A stretch of 64,000 bases of DNA from an uncultured Prevotellaceae bacterium (GCA_947169265.1 CAMVPC010000018.1:1-64000), one strand, 5' to 3'; shown: positions 36,877-47,200, counted from the stretch's first letter. Notes: a model not told the origin generated them from the sequence alone. Made by a program: numbers and translations.

Positions 36877-37467
36877 ATGAGACGGATGATGTTGTTGGCG
36901 ATGATGATTGGCGCGATGGCGATGGCCACGCGCGCCATCGACCTGCCCGGCACTTCGGTGGTGTGCCCCGACATTGACGAGGAAGTCATGCGCTGCCACT
37001 TCGACAGCCTCGATGTGCAGCCACTCGAAGGCCTGTGGTATTACCCCGACGAGGACATGACTATCGCCATCGAGCGCTGGAATGGCACCCGCGGCGTCGA
37101 CTATCGACTCTTGCTTGTGGCCAGCGACGACCTGGAACTGCTGCCCGGCACGGTGATCGGCTATATGGCCGGCAGCGCCGTCGATAGTAAGCTGCGCCTC
37201 TGGCTCTACACCGAGCGCGACCACGTCACGTTGCACAAGCCGCTCGAGTGTGTGGCCACGGCAAGCCATGACTTTACCACGCTCACCTTCGACCCGCCAC
37301 ACTGGAAGGTGAAGGTGCGCGTCAACTTCGCGCGGTTCCTTCCCACGCTGTTTCGCGGAATCTCCATCATCCCCGAGAAACAGGAAGAGCGACTGCCGCA
37401 AGGCTTCAAGAAAATTTACCCGTCAGGTGGCAACGGCCATCCCATGAACCGAAAACGTTATCTATGA
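36877..37467 (+). CDS. Conserved-looking exported protein, function unknown
   Basis: A 196-residue product from ATG 36877 (the track ORF begins at a GTG five codons earlier). A Met-rich signal peptide (MRRMMLLAMMIGAMAMATRA) precedes a compact beta-rich domain (EGLWYYPDEDMTIAIERWNG, DYRLLLVASDDLELLPGTVIGYM) ending in a basic tail. I do not recognise the family. It starts 17 bases after the DUF3078 gene and overlaps the next gene by ATGA, so it belongs to a small envelope operon. Confidence 0.7.
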   Translation: MRRMMLLAMMIGAMAMATRAIDLPGTSVVCPDIDEEVMRCHFDSLDVQPLEGLWYYPDEDMTIAIERWNGTRGVDYRLLLVASDDLELLPGTVIGYMAGSAVDSKLRLWLYTERDHVTLHKPLECVATASHDFTTLTFDPPHWKVKVRVNFARFLPTLFRGISIIPEKQEERLPQGFKKIYPSGGNGHPMNRKRYL

Positions 37468-37949
37468 GAAAAATAATGACAATGATGCTGCTCGTGGGGC
37501 TTGTGGCGCTCGCTGCAGGGGCGCGCACGCGAACCACGCAGAGCGGCCTGCGCGACGACGGCACGCCCGTCGAGAATCTGGCCGATGTGGAAGTCGACAG
37601 CACGCTCGCCCTCGACCCGCACGCGGTCACACTTCGTGGCTTTGCCAAGCGGGCCGGCGACAGCAAGGAAACCTTTTTCGTGACCAACAACACCTCGCAT
37701 GCCATCTCACACGTGAGCCTGCTACTGCGATACCGCACACTCGACGACGAGATGTTGCACGAGCGCACAGTCACGGTGAACGTGGGCGCGGGACCCGGCG
37801 AGACGCGCATGGTGAGCGTACCGTCGTTCGACAAGCAACGTCTTTTTTATTATTATAACGGTCCGCGGCCGCGCAAGAGCGCCACACCGTTCAAGGTGGG
37901 GTTCAAACTCTTGGGCTACGACATCCCTGTGGGCCTCATAAACCACTAA
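37464..37949 (+). CDS. Exported protein with FxLYD-like beta domain, function unknown
   Basis: A 161-residue protein with a signal peptide (MTMMLLVGLVALAAGARTR). The mature part has an immunoglobulin-like pattern (TFFVTNNTSHAISHVSLLLRYRTLDDEMLHERTVTVNVGAGPGETRMVSVPSF) like the FxLYD or extracellular beta-sandwich proteins. Its ATG overlaps the preceding stop (ATGA), indicating translational coupling. Function unknown. Confidence 0.7.
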   Translation: MRKIMTMMLLVGLVALAAGARTRTTQSGLRDDGTPVENLADVEVDSTLALDPHAVTLRGFAKRAGDSKETFFVTNNTSHAISHVSLLLRYRTLDDEMLHERTVTVNVGAGPGETRMVSVPSFDKQRLFYYYNGPRPRKSATPFKVGFKLLGYDIPVGLINH

Positions 37950-37961
37950 AATCAAATCGTT

Positions 37962-38831
37962 ATGGACGCTCCTTTTCTCGAAAAACCCCACGATATAGGG
38001 GAAATCATTTTGTGTGAGACCACCCAGCCGAAGGCCGCCTTCAAGCGCCACAACACGGGCGCGGCAATCGGCTTTGTCATCGGTTTGCTCTTGATAGGAG
38101 CCATGTGCTGGCTCATCCTCAGCGGCGTCGACAACTACACGTGGCCCATCATAGGGCTTGTGGCTGGCGTCGTTATAGCTTTTTGCTCAATCTATTACAA
38201 CATGCCCGGCAGTTTTGCCGGCACCGATATGTTTGTAGGCACCGAAGGCTTCTCCTACTATAAATTCCGCCGCGACCGCGCCAACAAGACCAAGATGGCC
38301 ACCTACTACTATAGGAACATGCTGTATTGCCGCAGCGGCCGCACGAAGACCTACAAGAACGGCTCCTACGAGGGCACTCGCGCCGCCTTCACGTTCTGCT
38401 TTAATGGCCCCGGCGGCATGTATACTTTTGCCAAGGAGTACACCTATCGCGACGAGCGCCACTATCCGCCGCAAAACAGCGGCCCCGATGAGGCTCGCAC
38501 GCGCTGGCTCTACATGGCCGAGCAGCAATGGAACACGTTTATCGTGCCGCGACTCATGCATGAAGTGTTCGACTTGAACCGCGTGGTCAAGTTTAACAAC
38601 AACCGACGCGTGATTGAGGTATGGCGCGATGGCATGCGGGTGGGTGACGCGCAGTACCTGCGCGGTGAGGTGGCCAGCATCTACCCCGACAACGGCGCTC
38701 TTGTGATAGAGCACCGCAACTTCGAGAAGGGCATCTTTATGAACAAGGGCAACCGCGACCGCATCGACCTGTCGAGCCTCGATAACGTGGGTGCCTTCCT
38801 TACCCTGCTCGAAAACATCTTCGGCAAGTAA
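37962..38831 (+). CDS. Two-helix membrane protein with PH-like domain, function unknown
   Basis: A 289-residue protein. A short cytoplasmic N-terminus is followed by two transmembrane helices (GAAIGFVIGLLLIGAMCWLIL and WPIIGLVAGVVIAFCSIYY). The rest is soluble: an aromatic and basic segment (DMFVGTEGFSYYKFRRDRANKTKMATYYYRNMLY) and a later block (VIEVWRDGMRVGDAQYLRGEVASIYPDNGALVIEHRNFEKGIF) resembling PH-like folds of uncharacterised membrane proteins. It follows the previous gene by 12 bases and is closed by a hairpin terminator. Confidence 0.7.
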   Translation: MDAPFLEKPHDIGEIILCETTQPKAAFKRHNTGAAIGFVIGLLLIGAMCWLILSGVDNYTWPIIGLVAGVVIAFCSIYYNMPGSFAGTDMFVGTEGFSYYKFRRDRANKTKMATYYYRNMLYCRSGRTKTYKNGSYEGTRAAFTFCFNGPGGMYTFAKEYTYRDERHYPPQNSGPDEARTRWLYMAEQQWNTFIVPRLMHEVFDLNRVVKFNNNRRVIEVWRDGMRVGDAQYLRGEVASIYPDNGALVIEHRNFEKGIFMNKGNRDRIDLSSLDNVGAFLTLLENIFGK

Positions 38832-38866
38832 CCCACCGGCCCGAAAAGCTGACATATACCCAAAAG

Positions 38867-38914
38867 AACGGGTCATCTGATTAAACATGAGTTTTTGCGG
38901 GTGACCCGCTTTTT
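38867..38914 (+). terminator. Terminator after the envelope gene cluster
   Basis: GCGGGT / ACCCGC forms a tight hairpin followed by TTTTTA; an alternative longer stem uses ACGGGTCA at 38869-38876 with TGACCCG at 38902-38908. It lies about 40-70 bases beyond the stop. Confidence 0.7.
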
Positions 38915-38946
38915 ATATCCGTTTTTGGCCCGATTGGGATTGGAGG

Positions 38947-38978
38947 TTTGCTAAATTCCAAATAGTTTTGTAAATTTG
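38947..38978 (+). promoter_or_regulatory. Promoter of the AAA/PD-(D/E)XK gene
   Basis: TTTG (38947-38950), 20 bases, TAAATTTG (38971-38978), with a leader of about 35 bases to ATG 39018. Confidence 0.75.
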
Positions 38979-39017
38979 TAGGTTAAAACCGAATTCACCC
39001 ACTATCGTAGCGCTGAA

Positions 39018-40583
39018 ATGATGGAAAGAAGACGTTTCCCTGCCGGTGTGCAGGACTTTGAGAAAATAAGAGAAGGTGGTTTTGTGTACGTCGACAAAAC
39101 CGAGTATGTCTATCGCTTGGCCAACCACTACGGCGATGCGATATTCTTGAGCCGGCCGCGTCGCTTCGGCAAGTCGCTGCTGTGCTCCACGCTCAAATAC
39201 TATTTCCTGGGCCGCAGGGACCTCTTCGAGGGCCTGGCTATCGATCGGCTCGAGAAAGACTGGACGCGATACCCCGTCTTCCACTTCGACATGTCGCGCT
39301 GCAAAAACGACGATCCCCATTACGTGAAAGTTTCCATCAACTCCATATTGGCCGATTTCGAGAAGAAATATGGTTTGAATAATGAGGAACTCTCGTTTGG
39401 CGGCAGACTTGAGAAGCTCATTATCGCGGCGCACGAGCGCACGGGGCATCGCGCGGTGCTGATTTTCGACGAGTATGACTCGCCGGTGCTCAATGTCATC
39501 GACGAGCCCGAGAAGCTGCAAGTCATCCGCTCGATTTACAACACGTTCTACGGCCCGGTGAAAAACATGGCCGAGCACCTGCGTTTCGTCTTCCTCACGG
39601 GTATCACCAAGTTCTCGCAAATGTCTATTTTCTCGACCATCAACAACCTCTCGAACATCTCGATGAACCGTGATATGGAAGGCTTGTGCGGCATCACGCA
39701 GCGGGAGCTGGAGGACAATTTCCAGCCCGAAATCGCGCTTATGGCACAAGAATATGAGGTCGACTACGACGAGATGCTCGAAATGCTGCGCGAGCGCTAC
39801 GACGGCTACCGTTTCGGCCCCGGAATGACCGAAATCTACAACCCGTTCAGCCTGGTGAACGTGTTCCAATCACTCATGCTCAAGGACTATTGGTTTTCGA
39901 GCGCGACGCCCTCGGCGCTACTCAAAGTGCTCGAAGTGTATAACTTCAGCATTACTGATCTTGAGCAGACCAAAATGTACGACTACGATTTCGACCAGCC
40001 GTTCGACAACATGGAGAGCGCCGTGGCAATCCTTTACCAGAGTGGTTATCTCACCATCAAGGATTACGAGAAACCGACCGGACTTTACACCTTAGGTATC
40101 CCCAACGGCGAAGTGAGCCGCGGGCTCTTCCGCACCCTCATGCCACGTTACCTCAGCCCGAATGTCAACGACAACCGACACCTGGTGAGAGTAGTGCAGC
40201 GCGCCATCCTCGACGACGATATCGACGCCGCGCTCGAGGCCGTGAAGAGCTACATGTCGTCGCTGCCTTACGACTTGAGCAACAAGACGGAACGCGATTT
40301 CGAGACGATACTCAAGATTGTGTTTGACTGCGTGGGCATCGAGACGCTCACCGAGGTGCGTAACGCGCGTGGCCGCTGCGACGTCACGCTCAAGAACCGG
40401 CACACCATCTACGTGCTCGAACTCAAAATCGACGGCGCGGCTACCGTCGACGATGCCCTGGCCCAAATCAACGAGCGCGATTACCTCATCCCCTACTGGA
40501 ACGACCGCCGCCGCAAGGTCAAGGTGGGCGTCGTCGTCGACCCCGAGGCCCGCACCCTAAAAGAGTGGAAAGTGGCCGAATAA
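39018..40583 (+). CDS. AAA-ATPase-like protein with PD-(D/E)XK nuclease-like domain
   Basis: A 521-residue member of the Bacteroidota family pairing an AAA-ATPase-like domain with a C-terminal PD-(D/E)XK region (DUF1703 type). The N-terminus has the hallmark FPAGVQDFEKIREGGFVYVDKTEYVYRL and a P-loop-like SRPRRFGKSLL; VLIFDEYDSPV is the Walker B-like strand. The nuclease-like end shows RGRCDVTLKNRHTIYVLELKID with the expected D and ExK residues. These genes are multicopy in many Bacteroidota and often sit alone, as here; the function is not established, with mobile or defence roles suggested by context elsewhere. The UbiA gene begins 11 bases after it. Confidence 0.85.
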   Translation: MMERRRFPAGVQDFEKIREGGFVYVDKTEYVYRLANHYGDAIFLSRPRRFGKSLLCSTLKYYFLGRRDLFEGLAIDRLEKDWTRYPVFHFDMSRCKNDDPHYVKVSINSILADFEKKYGLNNEELSFGGRLEKLIIAAHERTGHRAVLIFDEYDSPVLNVIDEPEKLQVIRSIYNTFYGPVKNMAEHLRFVFLTGITKFSQMSIFSTINNLSNISMNRDMEGLCGITQRELEDNFQPEIALMAQEYEVDYDEMLEMLRERYDGYRFGPGMTEIYNPFSLVNVFQSLMLKDYWFSSATPSALLKVLEVYNFSITDLEQTKMYDYDFDQPFDNMESAVAILYQSGYLTIKDYEKPTGLYTLGIPNGEVSRGLFRTLMPRYLSPNVNDNRHLVRVVQRAILDDDIDAALEAVKSYMSSLPYDLSNKTERDFETILKIVFDCVGIETLTEVRNARGRCDVTLKNRHTIYVLELKIDGAATVDDALAQINERDYLIPYWNDRRRKVKVGVVVDPEARTLKEWKVAE

Positions 40584-40594
40584 TCGAAGATTTT

Positions 40595-41479
40595 ATGAAA
40601 AAACTCAAAGACATATTGTCGCTGCTGCGGCTGCCGCAATGGAGCAAGAACGTGTTCGTGTTCCTACCGCTATTCTTTGGCGGTGTGTTGAACGACATGA
40701 CGTTACTGGGGCACACGGCACTCGCCGCACTCGCCTTCTCGCTGGCCGCCAGCGCCGTGTATTGCCTCAACGACCTTGTGGACCGCAAGCGCGACGCCCT
40801 GCATCCCACCAAGTGCCGGCGCCCGCTGGCCAGCGGTGCCCTTTCTCCGGTGACGGGCGGCGTCTTGTGCGCTGCGTGTGTAGCCGGTGCGATTGTTGTG
40901 GCGACTTGCTGCACATCGTCTCATGTGCTGTGGTGGATTCTTGCCTATATGGTCCTCAACCTGCTCTACAGTCTGCTACTCAAGCGTGTGGTGATTGTCG
41001 ACGTGTTGGTGCTCTCATCGTTCTATGTAATGCGCATCATGACAGGCGGCGAGGCGTGTGGCGTGGAAGTGTCGCAGTGGTTAGTCATCATGACATACTT
41101 GCTGGCGCTGTTTCTCGCGCTGGGGAAGCGTCGCGACGACGCCCTGCTCTATCGCGAGAACAAGACGGCGGTGCGCGCCGTGGCCGAGCACTATGGCGTG
41201 GAATTCCTTAATCTGTCGCTCACAATGGTGGCCACTGTCGCTGTGGTGGCTTATCTCATCTACACGATATCGCCCGAGGTCACCACACGGTTTGCCAATC
41301 GTCACATCTACTGCACGGCGGTCTTTGTCATTGCCGGCATTTTACGTTACATGCAGCTCACGCTCGTGAGCGGCAAGAGTGGCGACCCCATGCGTGTGCT
41401 GTTCCACGACCGTTTCACGCAGGTGTGCGTGTTGTTGTGGGTGGCATCGTTTGTGTGTATCATTTATTTGTTGCGATGA
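40595..41479 (+). CDS. UbiA-family polyprenyl-phosphate phosphoribosyltransferase-like enzyme
   Basis: A 294-residue polytopic UbiA-superfamily protein started at MKKLKDILSLLRLPQWSKN (ATG 40595). The first Asp-rich motif reads NDLVDRKRDALHPTKCRRPLASG, the pattern of decaprenyl-phosphate 5-phosphoribosyltransferases (ND..D...D..HP.K..RP.A.G), which join phosphoribose from PRPP to a polyprenyl phosphate. A second charged loop is KRRDDALLYRENK. About eight or nine hydrophobic helices. It overlaps the HAD phosphatase gene by ATGA, which in turn overlaps a glycosyltransferase-like gene, so the three should act in sequence on a lipid-linked sugar. Confidence 0.85.
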   Translation: MKKLKDILSLLRLPQWSKNVFVFLPLFFGGVLNDMTLLGHTALAALAFSLAASAVYCLNDLVDRKRDALHPTKCRRPLASGALSPVTGGVLCAACVAGAIVVATCCTSSHVLWWILAYMVLNLLYSLLLKRVVIVDVLVLSSFYVMRIMTGGEACGVEVSQWLVIMTYLLALFLALGKRRDDALLYRENKTAVRAVAEHYGVEFLNLSLTMVATVAVVAYLIYTISPEVTTRFANRHIYCTAVFVIAGILRYMQLTLVSGKSGDPMRVLFHDRFTQVCVLLWVASFVCIIYLLR

Positions 41480-42099
41480 GCGTTTCTCCCGACAATAAAC
41501 CTGTTCTGGTAGCCTTCGACTTCGACGGCACCGTTACCACGGCCGACACGTTCAAGGTTTTCTTCAAGTGGGCGATGGGACGCAGGCGCTACTATAGCGC
41601 GCTGTGCCGCCACTTCTTTGTTTTGGCGGGATTTGCCATGGGCCTGGTTGACGGTACCCGCGCCAAGCAAGCCTTGCTTGATAGTTTTGTGAAAGGCGTT
41701 TCGCTCGAAGAGTTCAACGGCCTGGCCGCGCGCTTTGCCCGGGGGCATCGCCACCTGTTGCGCCCGGCGGCCCTCGATGCCATTGCGGCGCACGAAAACG
41801 CCGGCGACATTGTGGTGGTGGTGACAGCGAGCGTCGAGCGGTGGGTCTCGGCTCTGCTCGATGACCGCGTGCCGGTGATAGGGACACGCCTTGAAGTTGA
41901 TGGAAACGGCACACTCACCGGTCGCCTGGACGGCGCCAACTGCCGCGGTGCCGAGAAGGTGACGCGCCTCGAGCGGTGGCTCAAGGCGCATGGTCACGCG
42001 CCGCTCGCCGAGCATCTTCTCGTAGCCTACGGCGACAGCGATGGTGACAACGAGTTGATGGCTGTGGCCCAAGAGTGTCATTTTAAACCTTTTAGATAA
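41476..42099 (+). CDS. HAD-IB family phosphatase
   Basis: A 207-residue haloacid-dehalogenase phosphatase. Start MSVSPDNKPVLVAFDFDGTVTTADTF (41476), whose ATG overlaps the UbiA stop. Motif I is DFDGT, motif II the Thr in VVVVTASVERW, motif III the Lys in RGAEKVTRLE and motif IV YGDSDGDNELM, so all catalytic residues are present; a helical cap lies between motifs I and II. Given its tight coupling to the phosphoribosyltransferase, it may remove the 5-phosphate from polyprenyl-phosphoryl-phosphoribose, a step done by an unrelated PAP2 enzyme in mycobacteria. That role is inference. Confidence 0.87.
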   Translation: MSVSPDNKPVLVAFDFDGTVTTADTFKVFFKWAMGRRRYYSALCRHFFVLAGFAMGLVDGTRAKQALLDSFVKGVSLEEFNGLAARFARGHRHLLRPAALDAIAAHENAGDIVVVVTASVERWVSALLDDRVPVIGTRLEVDGNGTLTGRLDGANCRGAEKVTRLERWLKAHGHAPLAEHLLVAYGDSDGDNELMAVAQECHFKPFR

Positions 42100-43805
42100 T
42101 GAGCGTGCTCTCGTCACTGAAAAACATGTCGCAACGGCGACCGTGGCTCACCTTCGCTGTGGGTCTCGCCGCGTGTGCCCTGGTGGGAATGGCCGGTGTC
42201 TATTGGGGCTTCGATATAGCCGACTCGGGATTCTACCTCACTTTCTACGACCAATTCTATCAGGCTCCCGGCACGGTGAGCTACAATTTCATGTACTACA
42301 TGAGCGGCGTGCTGGGAGGTGCCTTGCAAGCGGCATTCCCCACGATGGGAATAGCGGGAATGAGGCTGGCCGGACTCGCCTTGTGTCTGCTCGCCGCCAC
42401 AGCGCTTTTCGTGGCATGGCGGCAGGTTGACGCTCGGGCAGGGGCCCTCGAGACCGTTGCCGGCGCGTTGCTGGTGACGCTGGCGTTCCTGCCGCCGCTC
42501 TATACACTCAGCTACGACCTGTTCACGGTGTTTTTCTATAGCGTGGCCATTGCCTTATTGCTTGTGGGCACGCACAAAGGCAATCGCCTGTTGCTGGTGA
42601 TGGGAGGCATGACGCTCACCCTCAACGCGTTTTCGCGCGTGCCCAATGTGCTCTCTGTTTTGCTGCTGGTCGCCGTCGTGGTCGACGCGCGTCGTCGCGG
42701 CATGACGTGGCGCGTGGCTGTGGCACGTTGCGCGTGGGTGCTTGCGGGGGCCGCTCTCATGACCGCGCTCGTGGTGATGGCGATGCGTCGCTCGGGTCAC
42801 TGGCCGCTGATGCTCGCGAATATCGACGACTTGCGGGCCATCGCCGGCGATGACAGCGGCACCACGTCGCACACCACAGGCCAACTGCTGATGACGCAGT
42901 TCCGATTCTACGTCACCCTGCTGTGGTGCGCCCTCAAGCTGGGGGTATGCACCCTGCTGCTCGATTTCGCGCTCGCCTGCCGCCGGCAGCACGCGCTACG
43001 ATGGACTATGGCCATTGTCGCCGTGGCCCTGTGGTGCTTTTTCACCTGGCGTATGCGCCCGTTGCAACCGCTTTGGCTCATGGTGGCCGTAGCCTGCGTG
43101 GCCGTGTTCAGGAAACATCGTGGTCCCATCGCCACACTCGCCCTCATGGGTCTTATCATGCTTGTGGTGATGCCGCTGGGCAGTGATGGCGCTTATAACA
43201 ACGGAGCCGTCATCGCCTGGGGGGCCGCTCCCGTGGCCGGGCTGTGGTGGCTCGCGACCAAGCGCCGCCGCATTTTGTTGGTGGCTTTCCTGGGCGTATG
43301 CTTGTGCCGGCTTGTCACAGGCGGCTCTTATTTTGATGCCGGACCGCTGACAGGAAAAACGGCTACCATCCACACACTGCGCGCCGCCCATGTGCTCACC
43401 ACGCCCGAGCGTGCCGCCATCGTCAACGACCTGCTCGACGGCATCGCCCCCTATGTCCATGAGGGCGACACGCTGCTGGCTTACGGCAGCCTGCCCACCA
43501 TTAACTATCTCACCGGCACGCGGCCCTTCATCGGCTGTTCGTGGCCCGAGCAACTGTCGGCCTCGATGCTCGAGAAAAAACTCACCGACGACTTCAACAG
43601 TTCGCCACTTGTGTTGCGTCAAAAGTTCAACACCCTGGGCAACACCTGGACCGCGCCCAGCGAGAGTTATCTCGCCGACTACGGCCCGCACCAAACCGCC
43701 TATCAGGACAACGCCAAGCTCGACGTTCTCAATCGCTGGATGCTCCTCAAGGGTTACCGCGAGCTATGGAGCGACGACCACTTCACGCTCTACGCCGTTC
43801 CCTGA
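42099..43805 (+). CDS. Polytopic GT-C-like membrane glycosyltransferase (putative)
   Basis: A 568-residue membrane protein with about ten or more hydrophobic helices and a soluble C-terminal periplasmic domain (about 440-568). After the first helix the loop reads GFDIADSGFYLTFYDQFYQ, acidic residues placed like the catalytic aspartates of GT-C glycosyltransferases that use polyprenyl-linked sugars. Its ATG overlaps the HAD stop (TAATG), indicating coupled translation with the UbiA-HAD pair, whose product would be its donor. No family name is certain. The likely role is transfer of a pentofuranosyl unit to an envelope glycan or protein outside the inner membrane. Confidence 0.65.
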   Translation: MSVLSSLKNMSQRRPWLTFAVGLAACALVGMAGVYWGFDIADSGFYLTFYDQFYQAPGTVSYNFMYYMSGVLGGALQAAFPTMGIAGMRLAGLALCLLAATALFVAWRQVDARAGALETVAGALLVTLAFLPPLYTLSYDLFTVFFYSVAIALLLVGTHKGNRLLLVMGGMTLTLNAFSRVPNVLSVLLLVAVVVDARRRGMTWRVAVARCAWVLAGAALMTALVVMAMRRSGHWPLMLANIDDLRAIAGDDSGTTSHTTGQLLMTQFRFYVTLLWCALKLGVCTLLLDFALACRRQHALRWTMAIVAVALWCFFTWRMRPLQPLWLMVAVACVAVFRKHRGPIATLALMGLIMLVVMPLGSDGAYNNGAVIAWGAAPVAGLWWLATKRRRILLVAFLGVCLCRLVTGGSYFDAGPLTGKTATIHTLRAAHVLTTPERAAIVNDLLDGIAPYVHEGDTLLAYGSLPTINYLTGTRPFIGCSWPEQLSASMLEKKLTDDFNSSPLVLRQKFNTLGNTWTAPSESYLADYGPHQTAYQDNAKLDVLNRWMLLKGYRELWSDDHFTLYAVP

Positions 43806-43887
43806 CAATTGACGAGAGAAATGAAGACGCGTCCCACTCGCCGGGGCGCGCCTTCAAATGTAAAGGGGGTATAGAGAGAGAAGATGC

Positions 43888-44247
43888 TTACTCCTTGTCT
43901 TCTTTCTTTTTGTCCTTATCCTTCTTGATGTAGTCGTTGTGAATCTTGATGCCGAAGATGATGATGCTGCACACGGCTGTCACCAGGTTAGTCAAGAAGA
44001 GCCAAGTTCCCGGGCCGGGGAACGAGCCGTCCTTGCCCACCACGCCCAACATCAATCCCTGGCAGATAAAGGCGATGCACCCAACCGCCATCATGATGAA
44101 GCCGGGCATAGAAATGCCGTCGGTGTCGCGCGTGCGTATCGTGTGGATAGCCTGCGGCACATATCCCATGATAAGGCCGACGCTGGCCACAATGCCGCAC
44201 ACTAAAAAGAAGGTTCCTGTGGGAGAGAAAAAACTTTCAAGTAACAT
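43888..44247 (-). CDS. SemiSWEET-type PQ-loop transporter
   Basis: A 119-residue three-helix membrane protein of the SemiSWEET/MtN3 class, which dimerises to form a sugar facilitator. The PQ motif is in GYVPQAIHTIRTRDTDGISMPGFIMMAVGCIAFICQGLML. The start is ATG 44247 (MLLESFFSPTGTF); the track start is a TTG three codons earlier. A Lys/Asp-rich cytoplasmic tail (KKDKDKKKEDKE) ends the protein. It lies about 45 bases after the tricorn-like protease gene and may be read from the same transcript. Confidence 0.88.
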   Translation of the reverse strand: MLLESFFSPTGTFFLVCGIVASVGLIMGYVPQAIHTIRTRDTDGISMPGFIMMAVGCIAFICQGLMLGVVGKDGSFPGPGTWLFLTNLVTAVCSIIIFGIKIHNDYIKKDKDKKKEDKE

Positions 44248-44290
44248 AACTGTCAAATTTTAAGGTTATACATTTTATAAACTATTCGGG

Positions 44291-47200
44291 TCAGCGTCCC
44301 ACCTGCTTGAGAAGCGTCTCGACGGCTGTCTTGAGCTGCGTGTCGATGCCGCGCGTCACATCGGCGGGGTCGTTGATGACAAGGATGTCGGGCTCGAGCT
44401 GCGAGTTCTCCAGGTAATTGCCCTGCGCCGTGCGGTAGCCGATGATGGGAATACCGAAGTACATGCTCTCGTCTTGCAGCGTCTCCCACGACACGCTGGT
44501 CATGGTGCCGGGCACGGGCGTACCCACGAGCAGCCCCAGGTTGTCGTGCTTGTAGACCCACGGTGTGCCGTGCGAGTTGCTATAGTTGGCCTCACACTGC
44601 AGCATGATGCTGGGCTTGTTCCAACGTCGGCTGGGCATGTCGCAAGCCGCGCGTCCGCGAATTTCCTGCGTAAGGTATTTTTTGCCGCTGAAGAGAACCT
44701 CAATGTCCTCGTGGAGGCGTCCGCCGCCGTTCCAGCGTGTGTCAATGACAATGCCGTCACACTGGTTGTACTTACCCAACACTTGGCTGTAAGTCTCGCG
44801 GAAACTGGCGTCGTTCATAGCCTTGATGTGGACATATCCCAGTCGTCCGTGGCTCAGGCTGTCGACAACGTGTGCGTTGTGCTTGACCCACCGCGAGTAG
44901 AGCAGGTTATTGAGGGTGCCGCGCGAGACGGGTTTCACCACCTCGTCCCAGCTGTCGCCGCCCTGGCGCATCGACAGGAGCGTTTTCTTGCCCACAGTGC
45001 CGTTGAGGAGCAGCGTGTAGTCGTTCTCGACGCTCACCGGCTGACCGTTGATTTTCTCGATGATGGTGCCGGGCTTGACGCGCGAGGCCGCCTTGTCGAG
45101 AGGGCCTCCGGTGACCACTTCGGCCACTTTGAGCCCGTTGCCGGTATAGTTCCAGTCGAAAATGACGCCCAGCTCGCCGGTGGCCTCGCTGCCGCCGCGT
45201 CCGCTGTAGCCGCTACCGGTGTGGCTCACATTGAGCTCGCCCAGCAGCTCGCTGAGCATGGTCGAGAAGTCGTAGTTATTGTTGATGTGGGGCAGGAAAC
45301 GACGATAGTTGTCGCACATCGCGTCCCACTTGACGCCGTGCATGCCGGTGTCGTAGAATCGCTTGGCCACCTGGCGTTGCACGTGGTTGAACATATATTC
45401 GCGCTCTTGCGCCAAGTCGAGTTTCATCTTTGCCGTGTAGCTGATTTTCTTAAGTTTATCGCTCGAGACGGTAAGCTTTTGCATGGTGCTGCTACCCAAG
45501 ATAAAGAGTTCTTTTCCGTCTTTCGAAGGCTCGATGTTGGCCCATTTGCAGTCGGTTTTGTTGAGCAACTTGGTGCTGTGGTCGCGCAGGTCCATTTTCC
45601 ACAGGTCATATCCTTTCTCGAAAGCCGAGAGATAATAGAGGGCGTCGCCGTCCTTATTGATCATGGCGCTGGCGATGTCGCTCGAGTTGGGCGTGACGCG
45701 CACGATGCGGTCCTCGATGTTGTCGAGCTCAACCACGATATCCTTGGTCTTTTCATCCTTCTTGGCGTCGTCTTTCTTCTTGTCGTCTTTTTTCTTGTCG
45801 TCGGCCTTCTTACTCTCTTTTTCAGCCTCCTTCTCGGCCTCCTTGAGCAGTTCGGCGTCCTCCTTGTTGAGGTAATACTTGTCGCGGGCCTCGCGGTTGA
45901 GGAACACGAGCATGACATCGCTTTGCGAGCCCCACGAGCCGTGGGCGCGCATACCGTAGCGGTTGCTCAAGAAGAGGATGGCGTTGCCGTCCATCACCCA
46001 CTTGGGGCTTTCGCTAAAGTAGGCGCTGTTAGTGATATTGGTGATGTCGCCTCCCTTGGCGCTCACGATGCCGATGTCGGTGTAGGGGTCGCGCTGGTGG
46101 CCGATGAACTCGAGGGTGAACCACTTGCCGTCGGGCGACCAGGCATAGTTAAAGCCTCCGTTGGTCTCATACCAGGTGGAACCGTCGGTAACGGTGCGCG
46201 TGGCTTTGCTCTTGAGGTCGACGACGCGCAGTTTCATGCGGTCTTCGATAAAGGCGAGTTCCTTGCCGTCGGGAGAGAATTGCGGCACGGCGCGCTCGAT
46301 GGTGGTCGACGGAAGTATGATTTCCTCGTCGATGAGCGTGGCGTTAGGGAAGTTGGGGTCTTCCTTGCGGGCGATGGTAGCCTTGACGAGCTGCCAGTTG
46401 CCGTTGCGCTCGCTGGCATAGGCCAGGGTGCGGTTGTCGGGTCCCCAGCACACCTCGGTCTCCTTTTGTGGCGTGCTGGTGATTTGCTTGGTGGTGCCAT
46501 ATTCCACGCTTGTGACAAAGACATCGCCGCGGGCCACGAAGGCCACTTGCTTGCCGTCGGGCGAGACGGTTGCGCTCGTGGCATCGCGCGTCATCGACAG
46601 TTGCTTGATTTGCTCGGCGTCGTCGTGGATGAGGCTGATTTTCAATTTCGTGGCCTTGCCGCCGGGTTGCTGGGTGTAGATTTCACCATTATAGCTGAAG
46701 CACAGAGTGCCTGTCGAGGCGACGCTCAAGAAGCGCACCGGGTGGGTCTTGAACGAGGTCACCTGCGTCACGCTCGCCGGCGTGGCCAGCGGCATGGAGT
46801 AGACGTTGAAAGAGCCGCCGTTGCGCTCGCTCAAGAAATACACCGTCTTGCCGTCGGGCGAGAGGCGCGGCGTGCGGTCCTCGCCGCCGCGCGAGGTGAG
46901 GTTAGTGTGCTTGCCGGTGGACACGTCAAAGCGCCACACGTCGCGCGTGATGCTGCTCGTGTGGTGCTTGCGCCACTTGTTCTCCACGCCCTTTTGGTCG
47001 TGATAGAGGAAGAAACGGCCGTCGGGCGAGAAGGCGATATCCTCGGCCGGCGTAGCCAGCACCTGCGTGGTCCTGCCGCCCGACACCGGCACCTGGTACA
47101 CCTCGGTGAGGCGCGCGCTGGGGAAGGCGACGCTCGAGGCCGGGTCTTGGATGGCGGCGTTGAAATACACGTTCTTGCCGTCGGGAGTGAACGCTGTGGG

